A stretch of DNA of 34,308 nucleotides from Prochlorococcus sp. AG-402-A08. Lineage in GTDB: Bacteria > Cyanobacteriota > Cyanobacteriia > PCC-6307 > Cyanobiaceae. The translations under genes and the position numbers were made by a program. The stretch is taken from positions 1 through 34,308 of the forward strand of contig QCHH01000013.1 in the NCBI GenBank assembly GCA_003279585.1. The letters run 5' to 3'. Positions 8,205 through 18,461 of the stretch are shown piece after piece. Position 1 is the stretch's first letter. Every line of letters starts with the position of its first letter. The notes below the pieces were generated by a model, which was not told the origin of the DNA, did no database searches, and saw nothing but the letters and a program-made list of their open reading frames with translations.

Positions 8205-9688
8205 CGGGTTCCTTCCTCTTGCGTAATTAGTTTATCTTCATCATTAAACTCCTCTTCGATTGTTTCTTCAATATCAATTGTTTCTGTGTCATCAGTATCA
8301 ATATTTGAATCAGTTTCAGAAGATTCAGAAACGGACTCGGTTTGAGTTTCATCACTATCAATATCAGACAATTGCTCATCTTGAAAGTCTTCTTCGTCTT
8401 CTGGTAGAGGGTAAAGCTCTCTTAATCGAGCATCTTCTTCAGCTCTAGCTGCTTGTTCTGCCTCTAATCTCTCTTCGGCTTCTCTCTGTAAAGATTCTTC
8501 TTCCTCCCTTTGAGAAATTAATTCTGCAACCTCAGAATCTTCAGTGGCTTGATCATACTCTTGTGAATTTTTAATATCTATTTTCCATCCTGTAAGCCTT
8601 GCGGCAAGTCTTACATTTTGGCCTTCTCTACCTATTGCGAGGCTAAGTTGATCAGGTGGAACTAGAACATGTGCATGCTGACCTTCGGGATCAACAAGTC
8701 TCACTACTTCAACTCTTGCAGGACTTAAGGAGTTGCAGATATATTGAACAGGATCTGAAGACCAACGAATTACATCTATTTTTTCTCCACGAAGTTCATT
8801 GACTACTTGTTGAATTCGAGACCCTCGAGCACCAATACATGCTCCAACAGGGTCGACTTCTCTTTCAATACTGTCAACAGCTACTTTTGTTCTGGGACCT
8901 ACTGCTCTTGAAGGTGGATTTGCTTCCCGAGCAACAGCAACAATTCGTACTGAACCTTCTTGAATTTCAGGAACTTCATTTTCAAATAAGTAGACTACCA
9001 GTCCGGCATTTGATCTGCTGACAAAAAGTTGAGGCCCTTTCCTAGGGATTTCACTAACTTCTTTGAGAAATACTTTAAATGTTGCGTTTGCTCGATAATT
9101 ATCATTTGGCAATTGATCTCGTCTTGGCAGCTCTGCTTCTACTTCTGGTCTACCTAGGCCAGAACTGACTGCCATAATTACTGATTGCCTTTCAAATCTA
9201 ATGACTCTGGCAGTGAGCACTGGATCTTCTAGGTCAGCAAATTCCTCTTGAATCATTCTTCGTTGCTGATCTCTCAATTTTTGGGCTAAAACTTGCTTGG
9301 TTGTTGCTGCAGCCATTCTTCCAAAATCTTCCTTCTCCGGAGTCACATCTAGTACAACGGTATCTCCCACTTGAGCATCGTCAGCAACTTGCATAACCTC
9401 AGCTATTGCTATTTGATGATCATCACTCTCTACCTCTTCAACTATTATTTTACTGGCTAAAACTCTATAGCCTTCCTCTTCTAGATCCAAACCAACATCA
9501 AAGTTACTAAAATAATCTTCTTCAAAAGGATCTTCACTGATACCTAAATAAAGAGTTCTTCGATATCGTTCATAACCTTTTAAAAGTGCTTCTCTCAAAG
9601 CAGCTTCGACGACTTGTGATGGAAGTTTTTTTTCCTCACTAATGTCTTCAATTAAGTTATTTAAGCCTGGGAGTAGAACAAGAGCCAT
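8201..9688 (-). CDS. nusA: Transcription termination/antitermination factor NusA
   Basis: NusA binds RNA polymerase and nascent RNA and modulates pausing, termination and antitermination. The 495-residue protein has the usual N-terminal RNAP-binding domain (about 1-140, including ALREALLKGYERYRR), an S1 domain (about 150-220), and two KH domains, the first with VDPVGACIGARGSRIQ and the second ending IGREGQNVRLAARLTGWKI. After about residue 370 there is a long Glu/Asp-rich tail instead of the two AR repeats of E. coli NusA, so the similar overall length is coincidental. ATG start at 9686-9688. It overlaps ylxR by 4 nt and follows rimP by 55 nt. Confidence 0.97.
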   Translation of the reverse strand: MALVLLPGLNNLIEDISEEKKLPSQVVEAALREALLKGYERYRRTLYLGISEDPFEEDYFSNFDVGLDLEEEGYRVLASKIIVEEVESDDHQIAIAEVMQVADDAQVGDTVVLDVTPEKEDFGRMAAATTKQVLAQKLRDQQRRMIQEEFADLEDPVLTARVIRFERQSVIMAVSSGLGRPEVEAELPRRDQLPNDNYRANATFKVFLKEVSEIPRKGPQLFVSRSNAGLVVYLFENEVPEIQEGSVRIVAVAREANPPSRAVGPRTKVAVDSIEREVDPVGACIGARGSRIQQVVNELRGEKIDVIRWSSDPVQYICNSLSPARVEVVRLVDPEGQHAHVLVPPDQLSLAIGREGQNVRLAARLTGWKIDIKNSQEYDQATEDSEVAELISQREEEESLQREAEERLEAEQAARAEEDARLRELYPLPEDEEDFQDEQLSDIDSDETQTESVSESSETDSNIDTDDTETIDIEETIEEEFNDEDKLITQEEGTR

Positions 9689-9743
9689 CGATGATGGGAT
9701 ATAGAGATGAGATTGATTGGGTTAGATAATTGATATCTAGATT

Positions 9744-10214
9744 TTAACCAGAGGGTGTTGTAAGTCGGACTTGCATTACGTCTTCGACTGGGATTCGTTG
9801 AATTTTGCCCTTTTGATTTATTTGTAGTTCATTATCTGTCCTTTTTAGAAGTAAACCATATGTTTGTTGTTCAATTTTTTTTAAATCCTGATAAGTAACT
9901 TCAATTGGAAAACCTTTAAAAATTTGAAAATCTTTTGCTTCAGTTAAGAATTCACCAATCCCCTCGCTGCTGATTTCAAGATTAAAAGGTTGTCCAAGTA
10001 TTGAAGAACTTTGGATGGCTTCATCAATATATCGACTAAGAATAGAACAGTCATCAATAGTTACTTTCTTGTCAGGATTTTTATGTCGGATATTTACCTG
10101 AATTGATAAGGGGTTTAGATGATTAAACATCTTAAAATCAATTACATCAAAGCCATAATTATTGGCTGACTTTGCTGTAAGAACTTTCAATTCTGAAACG
10201 GTTTGATTAGACAA
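9744..10214 (-). CDS. rimP: Ribosome maturation factor RimP
   Basis: RimP helps assemble the 30S subunit. The N-terminal alpha/beta domain includes NNYGFDVIDFK, then IDDCSILSRYIDEAI and the conserved LEISSEGIGEFL (usually LEVSSPGxDRPL). A C-terminal Sm-like domain ends in IPVEDVMQVRL. The frame is open up to a TTG at 10293-10295 (183 residues). I prefer the TTG at 10212-10214, which gives 156 residues, the usual family length, and starts SNQTVSELK. The extra upstream codons cover two perfect hairpins and lie at the expected transcription start, suggesting leader RNA. RimP is divergent in picocyanobacteria, but its position first in the nusA operon supports the call. Start confidence is moderate. 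Confidence 0.9.
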   Translation of the reverse strand: MSNQTVSELKVLTAKSANNYGFDVIDFKMFNHLNPLSIQVNIRHKNPDKKVTIDDCSILSRYIDEAIQSSSILGQPFNLEISSEGIGEFLTEAKDFQIFKGFPIEVTYQDLKKIEQQTYGLLLKRTDNELQINQKGKIQRIPVEDVMQVRLTTPSG

Positions 10215-10293
10215 AAGGCAGTGTCGAATTCGGGCAGTTAGCCCGAGCGGTTTAAGTTTTGACCCGCCTCTACTTAAAGAGGTACCGTCAGGC
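10215..10293 (-). other. Structured leader upstream of rimP with two hairpins
   Basis: On the minus strand there are two perfect stem-loops: CCTCT-TTAAGT-AGAGG and CGGGC-TAACT-GCCCG. Both are GC-richer than their surroundings. They lie between a candidate -10 element and the preferred rimP start, so they would form the 5' untranslated leader of the rimP-nusA-ylxR-infB operon. The region can also be read as an N-terminal extension of RimP. Neither reading is proved. Confidence 0.4.
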
Positions 10294-10299
10294 AACTAA

Positions 10300-10305
10300 A
10301 TATTA
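10300..10305 (-). promoter_or_regulatory. Candidate -10 element for the rimP operon
   Basis: TAATAT on the minus strand lies 86 nt upstream of the preferred rimP start and would place transcription initiation near 10293. There is no convincing TTGACA-like -35 at the right spacing, which is common for cyanobacterial promoters. Prediction by eye only. Confidence 0.3.
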
Positions 10306-10327
10306 CTAGATAAAGGTTTCGGTTACC

Positions 10328-10333
10328 TATAAA
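10328..10333 (+). promoter_or_regulatory. Candidate -10 element for the HtrA-like protease
   Basis: TATAAA on the plus strand lies 86 nt before the preferred ATG of the Deg protease, in the divergent rimP/protease intergenic region. No clear -35 element accompanies it. Confidence 0.28.
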
Positions 10334-10359
10334 ATCAACTTCTTCTTATTTTGCATTGA

Positions 10360-11538
<1,179 letters not shown>

Positions 11539-11574
11539 AAATCTTGCTACTGTCTTTTGAAAAGGTACGACTAA

Positions 11575-12285
11575 ATGGATCTTCAAAATCAAATGAAACA
11601 AGCAGTTGCTCAAGCGGCTGTAGATCAAATCGAAGATGGGATGATTCTTGGTCTTGGTTCTGGTTCTACAGCTGCTTTAATGATTGAAGCTCTGGCTGTG
11701 AAAATAAAATCAGGAGAAATAAAAGATGTTGTTGGAGTTACTACATCTTTTCAGGGTGAAGTTCTTGCTTCTGAATTAGGAATACCACTGAAATCTCTTT
11801 CCTCTGTTTCAGAAATTGACCTTGCAATTGATGGAGCTGATGAAGTGGATCCCAAATTTCAACTAATTAAAGGAGGAGGAGCTTGTCATGTTCAGGAAAA
11901 ACTTGTTGCTGATTTGGCTAAAAAATTTATAGTTGTTGTCGACTCAACAAAACTAGTTGAAAAATTGAACCTTGATTTCAAATTACCAGTAGAGGTTCTT
12001 CCGTCTGCTTGGAAACAAGTACAAAAAACACTACAAAATCTTGAAGGAGAAGGAAATCTAAGAATGGCCCAGAAAAAGGCTGGACCTATAGTTACAGATC
12101 AGGGAAATTTGATTCTTGATTTAACTTTTAGGAATGGTATTGACCAACCTGAACTATTGGAGAGTCAAATTAACAATATTCCAGGGGTCCTTGAGAATGG
12201 ACTTTTTGTAAACCTGACAGATCAAGTATTAGTTGGAAAAGTAGAAGATGACGTTGTGGGTGTTGAATCACTTAATAAGATTTGA
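11575..12285 (+). CDS. rpiA: Ribose-5-phosphate isomerase A
   Basis: Interconverts ribose 5-phosphate and ribulose 5-phosphate in the Calvin cycle and the pentose phosphate pathway. The 236-residue protein is of normal length for the family and has all the signature loops: LGLGSGSTA (phosphate binding), AIDGADEVD with the catalytic aspartates, and [14 protein letters not shown] with the catalytic lysine and glutamate. ATG start. It lies 36 nt downstream of the Deg protease gene, close enough for co-transcription, and its last 18 nt overlap the convergent hisD 3' end. Confidence 0.97.
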   Translation: MDLQNQMKQAVAQAAVDQIEDGMILGLGSGSTAALMIEALAVKIKSGEIKDVVGVTTSFQGEVLASELGIPLKSLSSVSEIDLAIDGADEVDPKFQLIKGGGACHVQEKLVADLAKKFIVVVDSTKLVEKLNLDFKLPVEVLPSAWKQVQKTLQNLEGEGNLRMAQKKAGPIVTDQGNLILDLTFRNGIDQPELLESQINNIPGVLENGLFVNLTDQVLVGKVEDDVVGVESLNKI

Positions 12286-13620
12286 ATCTCTAATTCGGAT
12301 TGATTCAGCGTGACTATGCAATCCTTCGCTATTGGCTAAATGAACAACTGCATTTTTATTCTCATTAAAGGCTTCTTTTGAAAACTCTATAAGTGAAGTA
12401 TTTTTCATAAAAGTTTCAACCCCAAGAGCACCAGCAAATCTTGCAGTCCCTGAAGTGGGGAGAGTGTGATTAGGCCCCCCAAGATAATCTCCAATAGCCT
12501 CTGGACTCCATGGCCCCATAAATATTGCCCCAGCATTTTTGATGATTTTTGATAATTCTTTTGGGTCATCTACAAGTAATTCAAGATGCTCTGGAGCAAA
12601 AGCATCACTTAATTTTGCACAAGTTTCTAAATCATCACAAAGGACTATTAATCCCCAGTTCGAAATTGATTCTTGGCATATTTCCAATCTTGGATGATTA
12701 ATTAATTGACGTTCGATTTCAGCTGGTAATTTTTCCGCTAATTTTTTATTAGTAGTGATTAATATTGCTGAAGCTAAGGGATCATGCTCCGATTGAGCTA
12801 ACATGTCAGATGCAACATGTTCCAATTTCGCGGATTGATCAGCGATTATTAGGATCTCACTTGGACCAGCTAAAGAATCAATTCCTACTTTTCCATAGAC
12901 TTTTTTCTTTGCCAAAGTTACATAAATATTCCCTGGCCCAGTAATTACATCTACTTTTGGAATTGATTCGGTTCCAATTGCAAGCGCGCCAATGGCTTGA
13001 GCGCCTCCAATACGAAAAACCTTTTTAATACCAGCGATATATGCTGCAGCTAATACAGTTTGATTTAACTCCCCTTGAGCGTTGGCAGGAGAAACCATTA
13101 TGGTTTGATTGACTCCTGCAACATAAGCAGGAATAGCATTCATTAATACAGTGCTCGGATAGGCGGCTCTTCCGCCAGGAACATATATTCCTGCTCTTTC
13201 AACAGGACTCCATCTTCGTCCGAGTAATTCACCATTGGGTCCGGTATAAGTGATATTTTTTGGTACCTGAAGACTATGAAATTTTTCAATTCTTTTTTTT
13301 GCCAATAAAAGTGAATCTTGTAATGCCCTAGGAGTCTCTTCCCAAGCTTTAAGTATCAAATCTGATGGAACTTGAAAATTTTCGGGTAGAAATCCATCGA
13401 AGCGAGAAGTGTATTCTTTAAGCGCCTCATCCCCCCGATCACTGACGTTTTTAAGAATATCTTCAACTACCTTTATGGCTTTATCTTGAACGGCGCCAGA
13501 TGTTCTATCTGTAATTGTTTTGAGCTCAAGCTGAGCCTGTTGAATGCTATTAGCCGTTTTTATGATCAATTTTTTTTGAGGACTTTCTTGATCCACGTCT
13601 TTATTCATTATTCGCGTCAT
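12268..13620 (-). CDS. hisD: Histidinol dehydrogenase
   Basis: Catalyses the last two steps of histidine synthesis, NAD-dependent oxidation of L-histidinol to L-histidine. The 450-residue protein includes the family signature region [16 protein letters not shown], the NAD-binding [16 protein letters not shown], the metal-ligand segment [11 protein letters not shown] and the C-terminal APEHLELL with a catalytic histidine. ATG start at 13618-13620; a second Met at codon 5 is an alternative. It is a lone his gene here, as is usual in cyanobacteria where his genes are scattered. It converges on rpiA with an 18-nt overlap and is divergent from rpsT. Confidence 0.97.
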   Translation of the reverse strand: MTRIMNKDVDQESPQKKLIIKTANSIQQAQLELKTITDRTSGAVQDKAIKVVEDILKNVSDRGDEALKEYTSRFDGFLPENFQVPSDLILKAWEETPRALQDSLLLAKKRIEKFHSLQVPKNITYTGPNGELLGRRWSPVERAGIYVPGGRAAYPSTVLMNAIPAYVAGVNQTIMVSPANAQGELNQTVLAAAYIAGIKKVFRIGGAQAIGALAIGTESIPKVDVITGPGNIYVTLAKKKVYGKVGIDSLAGPSEILIIADQSAKLEHVASDMLAQSEHDPLASAILITTNKKLAEKLPAEIERQLINHPRLEICQESISNWGLIVLCDDLETCAKLSDAFAPEHLELLVDDPKELSKIIKNAGAIFMGPWSPEAIGDYLGGPNHTLPTSGTARFAGALGVETFMKNTSLIEFSKEAFNENKNAVVHLANSEGLHSHAESIRIRDSNLIK

Positions 13621-13731
13621 GAACTTTTGGCTATTGGTTCAATTTGATTATCTTATGCCTTAATTTTGATTTATGTAGATCTTCTTCATGGTCTTGAGGT
13701 AGTGTGGATTAACATAAGATTAAAACACTAA

Positions 13732-14034
<303 letters not shown>

Positions 14035-14083
14035 GAATAAATAATGTAAGCCTTAATATTGAAATAACCTGTTATTTCTCATT

Positions 14084-14875
14084 TTGAACGATTCCAAAAG
14101 TTCAATAATTGATAGTCATTGTCATATCGTATTCTCTAACTTTAATGAAGATAGAGAAAAAGTTGCAGAGAGGTGGAGATCAGAGGGCGTTAAAGCTTTA
14201 TTACATGCTTGCGTAGAACCATCTGAAATCCCTGCTATTAAATCAATGGCTGATCAATTTCAGGAGATGAGGTATTCAGTAGGAGTGCATCCATTGGATG
14301 TACATCATTGGGGACCTGAAACTGTAAATGTTTTAAAAAAAGCAGCCCTTGATGACAATAGAGTTGTTGCGATAGGGGAATTAGGTCTTGATCTTTTCAA
14401 AGCAGAAAACTTGAGTGAGCAGCTTTCAATTTTAATGCCGCAATTAAACTTGGCTTTTGAATTGAATTTGCCAGTAATTGTTCATTGCAGAGATGCAGCA
14501 AAAGAAATGATAGAAGTTTTTTCTAAGCTTTCTGTTCATGGTTGCTGTCCAAAAGGTGTTATGCATTGCTGGAGCGGTAATGTCGAAGAGATGAGAGAGT
14601 TCCTTGCTCTTGGCTTTTACATAAGCTTCAGTGGAAATGTAACTTTTAAAAACGCTATCGATATCCATGAATGCGCAAAAGAAGTTCCGCAAACTAGATT
14701 TCTAGTAGAAACTGATAGTCCTTTCTTGTCGCCCGTCCCTCATAGAGGAAAAAGGAATGAACCTTCTTTCGTAAAGCATGTGGTAAATAAAATTTCAGAG
14801 CTTAGAGGTGAAAGTTTTTCTGAAATTGCTGAAAAAACGACTCAAAACGCAAGGGAATTGTTTGCGTTGCCTTAA
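14084..14875 (+). CDS. tatD: TatD family metal-dependent deoxyribonuclease
   Basis: A TIM-barrel hydrolase of the TatD family, cytoplasmic and metal-dependent, reported to have 3'-5' DNase activity. The 263-residue protein has the full set of family motifs: IDSHCHIVF (metal-binding HxH), AIGELGLDLF (metal-bridging Glu), IVHCRDA, VMHCWSG and LVETDSPFLSP (catalytic Asp). Start codon TTG at 14084-14086, chosen because it lies just before the conserved IDSHCH segment; no ATG is available. It follows rpsT by 49 nt and is probably co-transcribed with it. The rpoB operon begins 255 nt downstream. Confidence 0.95.
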   Translation: MNDSKSSIIDSHCHIVFSNFNEDREKVAERWRSEGVKALLHACVEPSEIPAIKSMADQFQEMRYSVGVHPLDVHHWGPETVNVLKKAALDDNRVVAIGELGLDLFKAENLSEQLSILMPQLNLAFELNLPVIVHCRDAAKEMIEVFSKLSVHGCCPKGVMHCWSGNVEEMREFLALGFYISFSGNVTFKNAIDIHECAKEVPQTRFLVETDSPFLSPVPHRGKRNEPSFVKHVVNKISELRGESFSEIAEKTTQNARELFALP

Positions 14876-14931
14876 ATATCATGATTTACTATAGTTAATT
14901 CACTGATTTGAGTGTAGAGTTATTTATTGTC

Positions 14932-14960
14932 TTGACTAGGCGTGGTATCTACGCTTAAAC
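14932..14960 (+). promoter_or_regulatory. Candidate promoter in the tatD-rpoB intergenic region
   Basis: TTGACT (14932-14937) is a good -35 match and is followed after 17 nt by TTAAAC, a weak -10. A palindrome overlaps the -10 end. If used, it would give rpoB a leader of about 160 nt containing the terminator-like hairpin at 15023. By-eye prediction. Confidence 0.28.
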
Positions 14961-14971
14961 CTTTAAGGTTT
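14957..14971. repeat. 15-bp palindrome upstream of rpoB
   Basis: AAACCTT-T-AAGGTTT is a perfect odd palindrome with 7-nt arms and a single central base. That geometry suits a dimeric DNA-binding protein better than an RNA hairpin. No known operator was recognised. Confidence 0.35.
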
Positions 14972-15022
14972 TACCTTTTGAGTCAGTTTGTTCGTTGATT
15001 AAGTAAATTCAATTTCAAATTT

Positions 15023-15055
15023 CAGTCTTTTAGGAGATTGTTTTTTTGTTTTTTT
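15023..15055 (+). terminator. Intrinsic-terminator-like hairpin with long U-tract before rpoB
   Basis: CAGTCT pairs with AGATTG (six pairs, one G-U) around the loop TTTAGG. It is followed immediately by TTTTTTT-G-TTTTTTT. It lies 147 nt after tatD and 75 nt before rpoB. The U-tract is the best in the window. It either ends rpsT-tatD transcription or works as an attenuator in the rpoB leader. Confidence 0.5.
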
Positions 15056-15108
15056 CTTAGTAAAGATCATTTTTCGACCTAAAGGACAAGACATAACCCC
15101 GTCCTCTA

Positions 15109-15114
15109 CATAAT
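15109..15114 (+). promoter_or_regulatory. Candidate -10 element close to rpoB
   Basis: CATAAT within TACATAAT lies 16 nt before the rpoB ATG, downstream of the terminator-like hairpin. It would yield a leader of about 10 nt. There is no obvious -35. Confidence 0.25.
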
Positions 15115-15130
15115 AAACGCAGGTTCTCGA

Positions 15131-18100
15131 ATGAGCAGAAGCGCGATTCAGGTAGCCAAAGCAGCTACATATCTGCCTGATCTGGTTGAGGTGCAAAGAT
15201 CAAGTTTTAAGTGGTTTTTAGATAAAGGCTTGATAGAAGAATTAGACAATTTTTCTCCCATTACTGACTATACTGGCAAACTTGAACTTCATTTTATAGG
15301 TGCAGAATATAAGCTCAAACGTCCAAGGCACGATGTAGAAGAAGCAAAAAGAAGAGATGCAACCTTTGCTTCTCAAATGTACGTGACTTGTCGTCTAGTA
15401 AATAAAGAAACCGGGGAGATTAAAGAACAAGAAGTTTTTATAGGTGAACTACCTTTGATGACAGAACGTGGAACTTTTATTATTAATGGTGCTGAGAGAG
15501 TAATAGTTAATCAAATTGTTCGAAGTCCAGGAGTTTATTTCAAAGATGAGCAAGATAAAAATGGTAGAAGAACTTACAATGCAAGCGTTATTCCCAATCG
15601 AGGAGCATGGTTAAAGTTTGAAACTGATAAAAACGATTTACTGCATGTTCGTGTAGATAAAACACGAAAAATCAATGCTCATGTCTTGATGAGGGCAATG
15701 GGTTTATCAGATAATGATGTGATAGATAAATTACGACATCCTGAGTTTTATAAAAAGTCAATTGATGCTGCAAATGAAGAAGGTATAAGTTCAGAAGACC
15801 AGGCTTTGTTAGAGCTTTACAAAAAGTTAAGGCCAGGCGAGCCTCCTTCCGTAAGTGGTGGACAACAGCTCCTTCAAACAAGGTTTTTTGATCCAAAACG
15901 ATATGACTTAGGAAGAGTCGGTAGATATAAAATAAATAAGAAATTACGCTTAACTATTCCTGATAATGTAAGAACACTTACAAACGAAGATGTTCTTTCT
16001 ACTTTAGATTATTTAATCAATTTAGAATTAGATGTTGGTGGAGCAACTTTAGATGATATTGATCATTTAGGTAATAGAAGAGTTAGGTCAGTCGGTGAAC
16101 TTTTACAAAATCAAGTTCGAGTTGGGTTAAATAGACTTGAAAGGATAATCAAAGAGAGGATGACCGTTGGGGAGACTGATTCACTTACTCCAGCGCAATT
16201 GGTAAATCCAAAACCTTTAGTTGCCGCAATCAAAGAATTTTTTGGTTCAAGTCAATTAAGTCAATTTATGGATCAAACCAATCCATTAGCTGAATTAACT
16301 CATAAAAGACGTATATCTGCTTTGGGACCTGGAGGCTTAACTCGAGAAAGAGCTGGTTTTGCAGTTAGGGATATTCATCCATCTCATTATGGAAGACTTT
16401 GTCCAATTGAAACCCCTGAAGGACCAAATGCAGGTCTAATCAATTCTTTAGCAACTCACGCGCGAGTGAATGAATACGGTTTTATTGAGACACCGTTTTG
16501 GAAGGTGGAAAATGGACGATTAATCAAAGCAGGAGATCCTATTTATCTTTCCGCTGATTTAGAAGATGAATGTAGGGTCGCTCCAGGCGATGTGGCAACA
16601 GACGAAGAAGGAAAAATATTGGCAGAGCTTGTTCCCGTTAGATATCGACAAGATTTTGAAACGGTTTCTCCTGAGCAAGTTGATTATGTCCAACTATCGC
16701 CTGTTCAGGTTATTTCGGTAGCCGCATCCTTGATTCCATTTTTGGAACACGATGATGCTAATAGAGCTTTGATGGGTTCTAATATGCAAAGACAAGCGGT
16801 TCCTCTTTTGCGTCCAGAGAGACCTTTAGTTGGAACTGGTTTAGAGCCTCAAGTTGCTAGAGACTCTGGCATGGTTCCAATTTCAAAAGTTAATGGAACA
16901 GTGACATACGTGGATGCGAATGCAATTGTCGTTACTGATGAGGAAGGTAATGATCACACTCATTACTTGCAAAAATATCAGAGATCTAATCAAGATACTT
17001 GTTTAAACCATAGGCCCATAGTTTTTAATGGTGACCCAGTAATCGTTGGGCAAGTATTGGCTGACGGTTCGGCCTGCGAGGGAGGGGAAATAGCTCTTGG
17101 ACAAAATGTATTAATCGCATATATGCCATGGGAAGGTTACAACTATGAAGATGCGATTCTTGTTAGCGAAAGGTTAGTTAAAGATGATCTATATACTTCT
17201 GTTCACATAGAAAAATATGAAATAGAAGCTCGTCAAACCAAACTAGGTCCCGAAGAAATAACAAGAGAGATACCAAATGTCTCAGAAGAAAGCCTTGGGA
17301 ATTTGGATGAAATGGGCATTATTCGCATAGGAGCTTTCGTTGAGAGTGGAGACATCCTTGTGGGGAAAGTAACCCCTAAAGGAGAATCTGATCAACCGCC
17401 TGAGGAAAAACTTTTAAGAGCTATTTTTGGAGAAAAAGCTAGAGATGTAAGAGATAACTCTCTTCGTGTTCCCTCAACTGAAAAAGGACGAGTAGTAGAT
17501 GTAAGAATCTATACAAGAGAACAAGGCGATGAGCTACCACCTGGAGCAAATATGGTTGTAAGAGTTTATGTGGCGCAACGTAGAAAAATTCAAGTGGGTG
17601 ACAAAATGGCTGGAAGGCATGGTAATAAAGGGATTATAAGCAGAATACTGCCAAGAGAGGATATGCCTTATCTTCCTGACGGCACACCTGTAGATATATG
17701 CCTTAACCCACTTGGTGTTCCAAGTAGAATGAATGTTGGGCAAGTCTTTGAACTCCTTATGGGTTGGGCTGCCTCAAACTTGGATTGTCGAGTTAAAATT
17801 GTCCCATTTGATGAGATGTATGGACCAGAAATGTCTAATCAAACTGTACAAGCCTACTTAAAAGAGGCGGCAAAGCAACCAGGTAAATCATGGGTATACA
17901 ACCCTAAGGACCCTGGGAAGTTACTTCTTAAGGATGGTCGAACTGGTGAACCTTTTGATCAACCAGTTGCTGTTGGCTATGCTCACTTCCTAAAACTTGT
18001 ACATCTAGTAGACGATAAAATCCATGCTAGATCTACAGGCCCATATTCTTTAGTTACTCAACAACCTTTAGGTGGAAAGGCCCAACAAGGTGGACAGAGA

Positions 18101-18418
18101 CTGGGAGAAATGGAGGTTTGGGCACTTGAAGCTTATGGAGCAGCGTATACCTTGCAAGAACTTTTAACTGTAAAGTCTGATGATATGCAAGGTCGAAATG
18201 AAGCTCTTAATTCGATTGTAAAAGGCAAACCAATTCCAAGACCTGGGACCCCAGAATCTTTCAAAGTTTTAATGAGAGAACTTCAGTCATTGGGATTAGA
18301 TATTGGAGTTTATACAGATGATGGAAAAGAAGTTGATCTAATGCAAGATGTCAATCCTCGTAGAAGCACGCCAAGTAGACCTACCTATGAATCATTAGGT
18401 AAAGAATACGAGGAGTAA
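15131..18418 (+). CDS. rpoB: DNA-directed RNA polymerase subunit beta
   Basis: The beta subunit forms one pincer of RNA polymerase and part of its active site. The 1095-residue protein matches cyanobacterial RpoB length and is shorter than E. coli RpoB (1342) because lineage-specific insertions are absent. The rifampicin-pocket region is seen around residue 372 onward ([20 protein letters not shown], then [13 protein letters not shown]), with [16 protein letters not shown] following. The C-terminal [19 protein letters not shown] clamp-contact segment is present. The pocket carries the common sensitive-type residues. ATG start. It is followed by rpoC1 after 43 nt in the conserved rpoB-rpoC1-rpoC2 operon. 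Confidence 0.99.
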   Translation: MSRSAIQVAKAATYLPDLVEVQRSSFKWFLDKGLIEELDNFSPITDYTGKLELHFIGAEYKLKRPRHDVEEAKRRDATFASQMYVTCRLVNKETGEIKEQEVFIGELPLMTERGTFIINGAERVIVNQIVRSPGVYFKDEQDKNGRRTYNASVIPNRGAWLKFETDKNDLLHVRVDKTRKINAHVLMRAMGLSDNDVIDKLRHPEFYKKSIDAANEEGISSEDQALLELYKKLRPGEPPSVSGGQQLLQTRFFDPKRYDLGRVGRYKINKKLRLTIPDNVRTLTNEDVLSTLDYLINLELDVGGATLDDIDHLGNRRVRSVGELLQNQVRVGLNRLERIIKERMTVGETDSLTPAQLVNPKPLVAAIKEFFGSSQLSQFMDQTNPLAELTHKRRISALGPGGLTRERAGFAVRDIHPSHYGRLCPIETPEGPNAGLINSLATHARVNEYGFIETPFWKVENGRLIKAGDPIYLSADLEDECRVAPGDVATDEEGKILAELVPVRYRQDFETVSPEQVDYVQLSPVQVISVAASLIPFLEHDDANRALMGSNMQRQAVPLLRPERPLVGTGLEPQVARDSGMVPISKVNGTVTYVDANAIVVTDEEGNDHTHYLQKYQRSNQDTCLNHRPIVFNGDPVIVGQVLADGSACEGGEIALGQNVLIAYMPWEGYNYEDAILVSERLVKDDLYTSVHIEKYEIEARQTKLGPEEITREIPNVSEESLGNLDEMGIIRIGAFVESGDILVGKVTPKGESDQPPEEKLLRAIFGEKARDVRDNSLRVPSTEKGRVVDVRIYTREQGDELPPGANMVVRVYVAQRRKIQVGDKMAGRHGNKGIISRILPREDMPYLPDGTPVDICLNPLGVPSRMNVGQVFELLMGWAASNLDCRVKIVPFDEMYGPEMSNQTVQAYLKEAAKQPGKSWVYNPKDPGKLLLKDGRTGEPFDQPVAVGYAHFLKLVHLVDDKIHARSTGPYSLVTQQPLGGKAQQGGQRLGEMEVWALEAYGAAYTLQELLTVKSDDMQGRNEALNSIVKGKPIPRPGTPESFKVLMRELQSLGLDIGVYTDDGKEVDLMQDVNPRRSTPSRPTYESLGKEYEE

Positions 18419-18461
18419 TCGACTCAATCGAAACAAATCATCTAAACAAACTAAACCTCTC

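Noticed and set aside
10215-10290. tRNA-Leu/Ser-like D-arm sequence on the plus strand (GCCCGAGCGGTTTAAG)
   Set aside because: No acceptor stem, anticodon arm or TTC-containing T-arm can be built around it; the region is better explained as rimP leader hairpins.
14999-15196. Minus-strand frame of 65 codons across the rpoB leader
   Set aside because: Overlaps the rpoB N-terminus and the U-tract; the Lys-rich translation is simply the complement of the T-run.
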